Shown: positions 46,277 through 54,260 of the stretch, piece after piece
How positions within the stretch are numbered: position 1 is the stretch's first letter
How the letters are laid out: each line of letters starts with the position of its first letter
From: Taibaiella helva
GTDB taxonomy: Bacteria > Bacteroidota > Bacteroidia > Chitinophagales > Chitinophagaceae
Reading direction: 5' to 3'
Assembly: GCF_003545695.1 (NCBI RefSeq)
Contig: NZ_QUZZ01000001.1
Location: 372,001 to 436,000 of the forward strand
DNA length: 64,000 nt
Position numbers and translations under genes: made by a program
Notes under the pieces: model-generated
Databases searched by the model: none
What the model saw: only the letters and a program-made list of their open reading frames with translations
What the model was told of the DNA's origin: nothing

Positions 46277-47054
46277 AGGGCACAAACAGGTACTGGGCAG
46301 GATATTGATGCTACTGGCGTTGCTCCTGCCCGCAGCAATTCCGGCAGGGGCCGGCAATAAAACGGCCGATGAGGCCCTCTGGCAGAAAGCGAATATTTTA
46401 TATGCACAGAGACAATATGACAGCGCTGCGGCCTGCTACGAGGCTTTGCTGCAGGGCCATCCCCGCGATGCCCGCCTGCAGTACAACACAGGCAATGCCT
46501 ATTATCGCCTCAACAAGGTAGGCGCCGCCATATTGCATTATGAGAAGGCTGCTTTTCTTGACCCGGGCAACCCACTGGTGAAGGACAATCTGCTGCTGGC
46601 GAAAGGACGTGTGCAGAACCCCCTGCCTGAAACGCAGCCGATCTTTTTCGTGACCTGGTGGAAACACCTGCTGCAGGCCTTCAGCAGCGATGTGTGGGCG
46701 GTATTGTCCCTGCTGGTTTTCCTGGCCACTATGGTGCTGGTCTACCTGGCGCGGGTGCGGAAAGAACGCTTTGCCCACTCGGGGCGCTGGCTTTCACTCG
46801 GCATCGTCAGCCTGCTCATCTGCGGCTGCATGACCTGGTTCACCAATGATGCCGCGGGCAACAGCCGCAAAGCAGTAGTGCTGCAAACCGGTGCGAACCT
46901 TGTCGATGCCCCGCGCATGACGGGCAAAACGCTGGGCAGCCTGCCCGAAGGTACCGTGGTGGAGATCAACCAGGAAGACGGGCGCTTTATGAATGTGAAG
47001 TTGCCTAATGGCCGCGAGGGCTGGATTGCTGCATCGGCAGTGGAGAAGGTCTGA
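46266..47054 (+). CDS. batE: BatE-like TPR/SH3 membrane protein
   Basis: The 262-residue protein has an N-terminal signal/anchor, TPR repeats (ANILYAQRQYDSAAACYEAL and LQYNTGNAYYRLNKVGAAILHYEKA, about 40-115), two transmembrane segments (about 143-162 and 175-192) and a C-terminal SH3b domain (about 205-262, GREGWIAASAVEKV). This matches BatE, which follows batD in the Bat operon, and the 11-base overlap suggests translational coupling. SH3b domains often bind peptidoglycan. The gene ends before a perfect palindrome. Confidence 0.85.
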   Translation: MQVKGHKQVLGRILMLLALLLPAAIPAGAGNKTADEALWQKANILYAQRQYDSAAACYEALLQGHPRDARLQYNTGNAYYRLNKVGAAILHYEKAAFLDPGNPLVKDNLLLAKGRVQNPLPETQPIFFVTWWKHLLQAFSSDVWAVLSLLVFLATMVLVYLARVRKERFAHSGRWLSLGIVSLLICGCMTWFTNDAAGNSRKAVVLQTGANLVDAPRMTGKTLGSLPEGTVVEINQEDGRFMNVKLPNGREGWIAASAVEKV

Positions 47055-47088
47055 GCTGGAAAAGTATCCGCTTGTATCGACAGCGCGC

Positions 47089-47130
47089 AAAAGCGAGTGG
47101 GCCTGCAGCTGCAGGCCCACTCGCTTTTGT
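47089..47130. terminator. Bidirectional terminator, 42-base perfect palindrome
   Basis: The arms CAAAAGCGAGTGGGCCTGCA and its exact complement meet around a central GC, with T-rich ends on both strands. It lies between the convergent batE and geranylgeranyl reductase-family genes and should end both transcripts. Confidence 0.85.
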
Positions 47131-47136
47131 ATACGA

Positions 47137-48384
47137 TTACTTATTGGTCAGTATCTTCCAGTAGAAGGATGGCCGGCGCAGCAATGCCCGCACATCAAGG
47201 TCGGCAAACATGCTGGTCATGGTATCGCGCAGGGCCGGGCTTTTATTGGCCTTGTTGACCACCAGGTTAAAGAGCCAGGGATAACGTACCAGCTTCTGCA
47301 TCGTGTAGCTCAGCTTAAGCTCGTCGCCGATGCGGCGAAACAGAACATCGCCATAGTGTTCCTGGAGGAAGCTGTCGTCGAAACGCTGCGCCTGTAGCGC
47401 CTTACCGGCGGCTTCGGCAGCCAGCATACCGCTGTACAGCGCATTCCCGATACCTTCGCCGGTAAAGGGATCGATCAGCGCAGCCGCATCGCCGGTGATC
47501 AGGAAATGCTCGCCCGATACTTTGACCGCGCCGACACCCATAGGCAATCCCCAACCATAGATCTTACCGCTTGGCCGGGCGTGGGCGAAGCGTTCGCGGA
47601 TGTTGGGATTTTCGCTGATGGCAAGTAGCATGACTTCCCGGAGGTTGATCTTCTTTTTGCGTACCAGCACGGCGTCCATACCGATGCCCACATTGGCAGC
47701 GCCGCCGGGCAGGGGGAAGATCCAGAAATAGCCGGGCAGGATCTCCCTGAGGAAATGCAGCTCTATGAAATTCCGGGGATGCATGCCGGTTACGCCTTCA
47801 TAATAACCCCTGAGGCCTACGGAAGCCGTTTTGGAGACCGCATCGCCCTGCAGCAGCTTGCGGCGGCAAATCCCTTTGTCGCCATCGGCGCCGATGAGCA
47901 GGCGGCAATGCACCGTGGTCTCCGGTCCCTCTCCTGTACGGTAGGTTACCGCATAGCCTTCCGGGGTACGGTCGAGGCTGGTTACGGTAGCGTCCTGAAT
48001 CACGGTGGCTTGCGGGCCCTGTATCTTGCTGAACAGGAAATGATCGAAGTCCATGCGCCGCGAAGTAAAGCCTGGAGGCCTTTCCTGCTTGTTCTTCGAA
48101 CGGAAAGGGATATCGATCGCTTTGCCGTTGGGCGCAGCAAAGGTGACGCCGAAGCTGGGCAGGAAATGCGCCTCGTCGGAAAAGATCTCATCCAGCAGCG
48201 CAGGATCGGCCTTGCCCAGCACGAAGGCCGTTTTGCCGCTGCAGCCGTCGCCGCATATCTTGTCCCGGGGAAAACGGTCTTTTTCCAGGATCAGGTGGGG
48301 GATGCCGGCCTGGCTCAGAAATAGAGAGGCGCCTGCGCCGGCAGGGCCGCAGCCGATAATGATCACCGGTAGGGTAGGCTTCAT
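47137..48384 (-). CDS. Geranylgeranyl reductase-family FAD-dependent oxidoreductase
   Basis: The 415-residue flavoprotein has an N-terminal FAD Rossmann motif VIIIGCGPAGAGAS, the EKDRFPRDKICGDG motif of the geranylgeranyl reductase family, LLIGADGDKG and the second FAD motif ITGDAAALIDPFTGEGIG. Such enzymes reduce isoprenoid double bonds (for example in quinone tails or lipids) or act on other hydrophobic substrates. It follows the thioredoxin-like and MerR genes on the same strand, so it may be the last gene of that unit. The substrate cannot be assigned. Confidence 0.88.
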   Translation of the reverse strand: MKPTLPVIIIGCGPAGAGASLFLSQAGIPHLILEKDRFPRDKICGDGCSGKTAFVLGKADPALLDEIFSDEAHFLPSFGVTFAAPNGKAIDIPFRSKNKQERPPGFTSRRMDFDHFLFSKIQGPQATVIQDATVTSLDRTPEGYAVTYRTGEGPETTVHCRLLIGADGDKGICRRKLLQGDAVSKTASVGLRGYYEGVTGMHPRNFIELHFLREILPGYFWIFPLPGGAANVGIGMDAVLVRKKKINLREVMLLAISENPNIRERFAHARPSGKIYGWGLPMGVGAVKVSGEHFLITGDAAALIDPFTGEGIGNALYSGMLAAEAAGKALQAQRFDDSFLQEHYGDVLFRRIGDELKLSYTMQKLVRYPWLFNLVVNKANKSPALRDTMTSMFADLDVRALLRRPSFYWKILTNK

Positions 48385-48422
48385 GATGGGATGGTGGCTT
48401 TAACAGGTAAAGGGAGCATAAA

Positions 48423-48446
48423 GGATAGCCGGAGCTCCCGCTATCC
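48423..48446 (-). terminator. Possible weak terminator after the thioredoxin-like gene
   Basis: GGATAGC and GCTATCC form a 7-bp stem followed on the minus strand by TTTATG. It is weak, so read-through into the reductase gene is plausible. The rest of the 133-base gap shows nothing. Confidence 0.35.
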
Positions 48447-48517
48447 CCTTGCAGCGGAGGCTGTACCCGGAACAAGTTCTATACTATGCTCGGGAGGCAT
48501 GCAGCGGTCAGGGTCGT

Positions 48518-49036
48518 TTATTCTTTCTCTATGATCCGGAGGAGGTCGCCTTCGATGCTCTTTTCAACAATCTCCGTTATGCGTCCCTTCTCCTTACCCT
48601 CTTTGAGCAGGATAATGGTCGGCACATTGGTGATCTGGTAAGGCTGCTCTTCGCCCTCCCTGCCTTTTTTGCTGCGGTCGAGGGCATACAGCTGCAGCTG
48701 CCGGTCGGATGGGTAATTGGTGGCGGTTAATACTTTGTACAGCTCGGGGATCAGCTTATGGGAGTCTTCGCACCAGGTACCGAGAAAGACGACCAGCTGG
48801 TACTCCTTCAGCTTGTCGGTCAGCAGCGCCAGCTCCTGCGGGTTGGGATCATATCGCGCAGCATTCTTCTCAAGGTGAAAGGCTTTGACCTCCCGTATAT
48901 CGTCGAAGGTCAGCGGGCCTTTGTAGATCACTTCATCTTTATTGTCGCTCTTTACCATTTCAAAGTCGGACTTGTTCTGCGCCCTGGCGCCGGCAGCCCC
49001 GGCGATCAGCGCAGCGATCAGCATTATCTTCTTCAT
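48518..49036 (-). CDS. Exported thioredoxin-fold protein with single-Cys WCEDS site
   Basis: The 172-residue protein has a signal peptide (ending ARA-QN) and a thioredoxin fold: VVFLGTWCEDSHKLIPEL, then cis-Pro NVPTIILLKEG. The usual WCxxC site is WCEDS here, so the resolving Cys is missing. It cannot act as a normal dithiol oxidoreductase; glutathione/thiol peroxidase-like, monothiol or non-redox roles are possible. It lies 42 bases after the MerR-family gene on the same strand. Confidence 0.82.
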   Translation of the reverse strand: MKKIMLIAALIAGAAGARAQNKSDFEMVKSDNKDEVIYKGPLTFDDIREVKAFHLEKNAARYDPNPQELALLTDKLKEYQLVVFLGTWCEDSHKLIPELYKVLTATNYPSDRQLQLYALDRSKKGREGEEQPYQITNVPTIILLKEGKEKGRITEIVEKSIEGDLLRIIEKE

Positions 49037-49078
49037 TACAAGCGGTCATTTACGGGATAAATTAAACAAGGCATAATT

Positions 49079-50032
49079 TTAGAGCTGTTCATGAATGCGC
49101 AGCAGCATATCCCGCAGGCCGGTGAGCGATTCCTTGAGGTCCAGCTTTTGGTTGACGCCTGTTTTCTCTGCTTTCAGCTTTTCGCGGGCGCCCTTAATCG
49201 TGTGCTTCTTCTCCTTGACCAGGTGATGGATCAGTCTTAGCTCGGCAATGTCTTTGGGGCTGTAAAGGCGGTCGCCTTTACGGGTCGTGCGGGGCTTCAG
49301 CTTAAATTCATTGGTCCAGAAACGGATATGGGAAGTATTTACAGCGAAGAGCTGTGCTACTTCGCCGATGGTGTAATATTTCTTATCAAGATTCCATTCG
49401 GGCAGGGGCACCACTTCTTCAAAGGCCTCGTCCTCCGCAGCAGCGGGCTCCGGTTCTTCAACCGGCTCCGGGTGGCGTGCAGCGGGCTTTTCTTTTTTGA
49501 CCACACTAGCTTGCTGTATATCGAAAGGATAATCCCTGTGGATCAGCGCGGTGTAATCCAGCTGCACCAGCTCGCTCAGGATCTGGCGGTTCAGCTCTTC
49601 ATCGGCGGTCTTTGCCTCATCGGCTGCCGGTGTTGCAGGTGTCTTCTCTGGTTCAGGGACGGTCGAAGGTGCTGCGACTGTGGCAGGTGGCTGCCCGGGC
49701 AGCTCAATCGAAATAAAAGAAGAAGGTGTTTCTGCGGTTTCCTCAGCAAAGGTGTTTTGTGTTCGGAGGACCGTCGCGTCGGGCGACTCGTCCAAAGCTT
49801 CAGCCGGGGGCGCCGCAACCGGGCTATCAGCGCCTTCTTCAATAAGCATCTCCGGCATTGCTTCTGGTACCGATGCTGCAGGCGCTTCGGTCCTGGCTTC
49901 TGTTTCCGCCGGAGCGGGTTCGGCAGCATCGGGCTTAGATGCCGCCGTCACCTTTTTTACGGGTTTTTTGGGCGCTTCCGTTTTCGGAAGAAAATCTTCA
50001 TCATCAAATAACGTCAATACGCGGGCTTCCAT
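49079..50032 (-). CDS. MerR-family transcriptional regulator with long acidic N-terminus
   Basis: The 317-residue protein has a C-terminal MerR helix-turn-helix (about 219-283): YYTIGEVAQLFAVNTSHIRFWTNEF, with R-rich wing GDRLYSPKDIAELRLI, then a helical tail. The first ~210 residues are low complexity, rich in Pro, Ala and Glu, with no domain I recognise. No effector-binding Cys cluster is seen. It is divergent from a TonB-dependent receptor and may regulate it, or the downstream thioredoxin-like and reductase genes; that is inferred from position. Confidence 0.85.
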   Translation of the reverse strand: MEARVLTLFDDEDFLPKTEAPKKPVKKVTAASKPDAAEPAPAETEARTEAPAASVPEAMPEMLIEEGADSPVAAPPAEALDESPDATVLRTQNTFAEETAETPSSFISIELPGQPPATVAAPSTVPEPEKTPATPAADEAKTADEELNRQILSELVQLDYTALIHRDYPFDIQQASVVKKEKPAARHPEPVEEPEPAAAEDEAFEEVVPLPEWNLDKKYYTIGEVAQLFAVNTSHIRFWTNEFKLKPRTTRKGDRLYSPKDIAELRLIHHLVKEKKHTIKGAREKLKAEKTGVNQKLDLKESLTGLRDMLLRIHEQL

Positions 50033-50211
50033 ATCAGAAAAGATTTGCAGCTAAGCAAACTTAATTAATTTTACAGTTTCTTTTGTTCATGCCATTACGA
50101 TAACAAAGGTATCTATTTCCACTTACCGAAAAGATAAAAATGCCATAAGCCGTTTACCGAATCCAGGGGCGCAATAACCGAAAGCCATTTCCGATGGTTG
50201 CGGCCCAAACC

Positions 50212-50219
50212 TACTTTTG
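50212..50219 (+). promoter_or_regulatory. -7 box of the TonB-dependent receptor gene
   Basis: TACTTTTG matches TAnnTTTG, 19 bases before the ATG. It is in the 206-base divergent gap with the MerR gene, where no other gene is seen. Confidence 0.45.
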
Positions 50220-50238
50220 CCCTATTAAAACAACACCC

Positions 50239-52401
50239 ATGCACAGAATTACACTATTTTTCCTGTTCACCCTTACCGCTGTGGCCGGTTATGCCCAGCA
50301 AGTGATTAAAGGCAAGGTGACCGATGGCCAGGGTCAGCCGGTGCCCGGCGCCAGCGTATCGCTGGAAAATACCCTCGACGGTACCAGCAGCGACACCAGC
50401 GGTGTGTTTGTGTTGAGCACCGCCGAAAAAGGCGACCAGGTCCTGGTGATCTCGGCCGTCGGCTACGAACCGATCAGCAAGCCGGTAAAAGTAGAAGAGG
50501 CTGCAGCGGCTCCGCTGGCTTTCAAAATGAATGCAGTAACCAATACCCTGGACCAGGTGAGCATTACTGCCGGCAGCTTCGGCTCGGCCGACGGCACGCA
50601 GAAAACGGTGCTGGAACCCCTGGATATCGTAACCACGGCCGGTTCGGGGGCCGATCCCATTGCCGCTATGCAGATGCTGCCCGGCGTGCAGAAGAACGGT
50701 ACGCAAACCGGTATGATGGTGCGCGGCGGTGATGCCAGCGAGGCGGCGATCGTAGTCGACGGGCTTACACTGCAGAATCCCTTTTTCAGCGATGTGCCCG
50801 GCGTACAGCAACGCAGCCGTTTCGGGGCGTTCCAGTTCAAAGGGATCGCCTTCAGCAGCGGTGGCTACAGCGCCCGCTACGGGCAGGCCATGTCGTCTGT
50901 GCTGGAAATGAATACCCTGGATATCCCGGATAACAGCACGATCAACCTGGGCATCTTTATGGCCGGATTGTATGCTTCGGGTACCAAGCTGTTTAACGAC
51001 AACAATATGAGCATTACCGCCTCGGCCAACTATACCAACCTGGCTCCTTTTTATGGTATTGCCAAAACCAATTTCGATTTCTACGATGTGCCCAAGGGCG
51101 GCGGCGGTTCCCTCAACTATATCTGGAAAACCAAGAGTGGTGGCCTGCTGAAGGTGATGGGCAATTATTCCCACACGAACTCGGGCATCCGCATCCCGAA
51201 TCCTTTTGAGGCGGGACAAAATATGGACTTCGGGATCAAAAACGATAATGCTTATGCGCAGGCTACCTTCAGGCAAAACCTGGGCGAACAGTTCAAATGG
51301 TTTACGGCAACCTCCTATTCTTACAATAATGATGATACGAAATGGGGCACCTTCCCCACAGTGAGTAAGGAAAAGAGGGCGCAGGTACGCAGCGAGCTGA
51401 CCTGGTTTGCGTCTACACGCTTCAACGTGGTTGCCGGCGGCGAGTTCCAGTACTTCGATGTCAACCGCACCTTCGATACCCTACCCGGCGGCTTTACCGA
51501 GCGGCAGATCGCAGGCTACCTGGAGGGAGAATGGACGCCCATACACTGGCTGGCCATCAAGCCCGGCCTGCGTTTCGAGCACAGCGAGCTGCTAAGCACC
51601 AGCACGCTGGCCCCCCGCTTGTCGGCTTCGGTGAAGACCAGCAAATACAGCTCTGCCTCTGTTGCCGGTGGTCTCTTCTACCAGAACCCCGACAAGCAAT
51701 ACCTGCTGCAGGGCTTTCGCCCGGAGCAGCAGATGGCCGTACATTATATTGCCAACTTCATGTACACCAAAAATGACCGTACGCTCAGGCTGGAAGGCTA
51801 TTACAAGAGCTACGATCAATTGGTGCGCGAATTGCTGGGCGCTCCTTACGACCCCAATACCTACCGCTTCATCAACGGTGCTGTGGACAACAGCGGCCAT
51901 GGCTATGCTACCGGCCTGGAGCTGTTCTGGCGCGATAAAAAGAGCGTGAAGAACCTGGACTACTGGTTGTCGTACAGCTTTATCAATACCAAACGGCTTT
52001 ACCGCAACTATACAGCAGAGGCCACGCCCGACTTCATCTCGGATCACAACCTGAGCCTCGTAACGAAATACTGGCTGGAAAAGCTGAACTGTATGGTGAG
52101 CGGAACATTCAGCTATGCCAGCGGCAAGCCCTATTACAACCCGGCTAACCCGGTATTCCTGGGCGATAAAACTTCCTCTTACCAGAACCTGGCCCTGCAG
52201 GTGAGCCACCTGCGGTCTTTCGGCAAATGGTTTGCGGTGTTCTATGTGAGCGTGGACAATGTGCTGAACCGTAAGAATATTTTCGGATACCGCTATTCGG
52301 CCGACGGGCAAAGCCGTTACCCGATGCAGCCGGCCCTGTACCGCACTATCTTTGCGGGCATCAATATTTCTTTGAGTAAATTCGATAAGGACGAATTGTA
52401 G
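50239..52401 (+). CDS. TonB-dependent outer-membrane receptor with carboxypeptidase-like N-domain
   Basis: The 720-residue protein has a signal peptide (ending AGYA-QQ), a carboxypeptidase D-like regulatory domain (VIKGKVTDGQGQPVPGASVSLENT), a plug domain (MQMLPGVQKNG, MVRGGDASEAAIVVDGLTL) and a beta-barrel to the end. It is at the short end for the family and is not a SusC type with a SusD partner. The start was taken at MHRITLFF, which gives the signal peptide. Substrate unknown; the following ABC exporter genes are on the same strand after 70 bases. Confidence 0.88.
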   Translation: MHRITLFFLFTLTAVAGYAQQVIKGKVTDGQGQPVPGASVSLENTLDGTSSDTSGVFVLSTAEKGDQVLVISAVGYEPISKPVKVEEAAAAPLAFKMNAVTNTLDQVSITAGSFGSADGTQKTVLEPLDIVTTAGSGADPIAAMQMLPGVQKNGTQTGMMVRGGDASEAAIVVDGLTLQNPFFSDVPGVQQRSRFGAFQFKGIAFSSGGYSARYGQAMSSVLEMNTLDIPDNSTINLGIFMAGLYASGTKLFNDNNMSITASANYTNLAPFYGIAKTNFDFYDVPKGGGGSLNYIWKTKSGGLLKVMGNYSHTNSGIRIPNPFEAGQNMDFGIKNDNAYAQATFRQNLGEQFKWFTATSYSYNNDDTKWGTFPTVSKEKRAQVRSELTWFASTRFNVVAGGEFQYFDVNRTFDTLPGGFTERQIAGYLEGEWTPIHWLAIKPGLRFEHSELLSTSTLAPRLSASVKTSKYSSASVAGGLFYQNPDKQYLLQGFRPEQQMAVHYIANFMYTKNDRTLRLEGYYKSYDQLVRELLGAPYDPNTYRFINGAVDNSGHGYATGLELFWRDKKSVKNLDYWLSYSFINTKRLYRNYTAEATPDFISDHNLSLVTKYWLEKLNCMVSGTFSYASGKPYYNPANPVFLGDKTSSYQNLALQVSHLRSFGKWFAVFYVSVDNVLNRKNIFGYRYSADGQSRYPMQPALYRTIFAGINISLSKFDKDEL

Positions 52402-52471
52402 TTGCGTACGATAGTCAGAACCCGGCTTTTTGATCACGCTGCACCTGGCAGCAAAATATTATTCTTTACAG

Positions 52472-54205
52472 ATGTCTACATCCAAGCAACCGGCAGCAGC
52501 GAAGCCCAGGCTGACACAGCTGCTCAAGCCTTATAGGGGCCTTATTCTCGGCCTGCTTCTGTTTGCCCTGCTCAGCAATGCGCTCAACCTGGTGGTGCCG
52601 AAAATTATCCAGAACGGCATCGACGATTTCGGGAAAGGCGGCTTCGGCATCGGCCGCGTAGCCTGGGAATTCGGCATTGCAGCGGTCCTCATCTTCGTGC
52701 TGCTGTACCTGCAAAGCATTATCCAGACCTATGCCTCGGAAAAGGTAGCGCGGGATCTGCGCAAGCAGCTGTCGGCCAAGATCAGCCAGCAAAGCTACCT
52801 CTATGTGCAGGAGGCGACGCCCGCCAGGCTGCTGACCAACCTGACCTCCGATGTGGATGCGATCAAAATGTTCGTGTCCCAGGCCATCGTATCTATTGTC
52901 TCTTCTATTGTGCTCATCATTGGCGCCAGCATGCTTCTGCTCAACATTAACTGGAAGCTGGGCCTGCTGGTGCTGGGCATCATTCCCATTATCGCAGTAA
53001 CCTTCTTCCTGGTGCTGAAGCGCGTAAAAGTGCTGTTCAAAAAAGGACAGGAAGTGGTGGACTGGCTCAATAAGGTGATCAACGAAAGCATCCTGGGTGC
53101 GGCGCTGATCCGGGTGCTCAATGCGCAGTCGACGGAGTACAGCAAGTTCATGGATGCCAGCCTGGAAGGAAAGAACCTGGGTATGTCGATCCTGAAGCTC
53201 TTCGCCATGCTGATCCCCGTGATCGTGTTCACTTCCAACCTGGCGCGGCTGGGTGTGCTGACGCTGGGCGGCCACTATGTGATCGAAGGCAGCATGAGCC
53301 TCGGCGAGTTCGCAGCCTTCAGCAGCTATATCTCGATCCTCATTTTTCCTATCCTCATCATCGGCTTCATGAGCAATGTGATCGCGCGCGCTTCGGCTTC
53401 CTACGGCCGTATTTATGCTACGCTGCATGCACCGGATACCGTCGACAACGGCACCGTAAGCCGGCAGCTTGAAGGTAATATTGCGCTGCAGAACATCACG
53501 GTGAAGTATGGTGAGAAAGCAGCATTGAAAGACGTTTCCTTTGAAGTGGCCGCCGGTAGCCGCACGGCCATCATAGGACCCACTGCCGCAGGCAAATCCC
53601 AGCTGCTCTACCTGCTTACGACCCTGATACAGCCCGATGAAGGATCGATTTCTTTCGACGGTATCCCGATAACAGAGTACCGGCAGGAAACCCTGCTAAG
53701 CCAGATCGGGCTGGCCTTCCAGGACAGCATTATCTTCAACATGAGCCTGAGAGAGAACATCGCCTTCAATGCAAAGGTAACAGAAGCGGCTATGGAGAAG
53801 GCAATCGCAACGGCGGAGCTGCAGGATTTCGTAGCAGGTCTGCCGCAGCAGCTCGACACGATCGTATCTGAAAGGGGAAACAGCCTGTCGGGCGGGCAGA
53901 AGCAGCGGGTAATGCTGGCACGGGCGCTGGCGATAGAACCGCGGATATTGCTGCTGGATGACTTTACGGCGAGAGTGGATGCGCACACCGAACAAAAGAT
54001 ACTGGCCAATGTGCAGCGCAATTACCCCGATATTACCCTCGTGTCGATCACGCAAAAGATTGCTTCAGCCAGGGACTACGACCAGATCATCCTGCTGATG
54101 GAAGGCGAGCTGGTGGCCAGGGGTACACATGAGGAACTGATGAGCAGCTGCCCGGAATACGTACAGATCTACGACTCGCAGCAATCGCTTCCGCACAGCC
54201 ACTAG
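52472..54205 (+). CDS. ABC exporter half-transporter with degenerate ATPase site
   Basis: The 577-residue protein has a six-helix type IV ABC exporter domain (about 30-330) and a nucleotide-binding domain. Walker A GPTAAGKS (about 369) and signature LSGGQ (about 472) are canonical. The Walker B catalytic Glu is Asp (ILLLDDFTA), and the switch His is Gln (SITQKI, about 527). It therefore cannot hydrolyse ATP well by its own Walker site, but it supplies a good signature to its partner. The next gene encodes the complementary half 55 bases downstream. Substrate unknown; related pairs export drugs, lipids or peptides. Confidence 0.88.
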   Translation: MSTSKQPAAAKPRLTQLLKPYRGLILGLLLFALLSNALNLVVPKIIQNGIDDFGKGGFGIGRVAWEFGIAAVLIFVLLYLQSIIQTYASEKVARDLRKQLSAKISQQSYLYVQEATPARLLTNLTSDVDAIKMFVSQAIVSIVSSIVLIIGASMLLLNINWKLGLLVLGIIPIIAVTFFLVLKRVKVLFKKGQEVVDWLNKVINESILGAALIRVLNAQSTEYSKFMDASLEGKNLGMSILKLFAMLIPVIVFTSNLARLGVLTLGGHYVIEGSMSLGEFAAFSSYISILIFPILIIGFMSNVIARASASYGRIYATLHAPDTVDNGTVSRQLEGNIALQNITVKYGEKAALKDVSFEVAAGSRTAIIGPTAAGKSQLLYLLTTLIQPDEGSISFDGIPITEYRQETLLSQIGLAFQDSIIFNMSLRENIAFNAKVTEAAMEKAIATAELQDFVAGLPQQLDTIVSERGNSLSGGQKQRVMLARALAIEPRILLLDDFTARVDAHTEQKILANVQRNYPDITLVSITQKIASARDYDQIILLMEGELVARGTHEELMSSCPEYVQIYDSQQSLPHSH

Positions 54206-54260
54206 GCTGTAACCCGTAGCTGAAGCCTTTGCCCGAATCTTTCAATCTTTTAATAACCAC

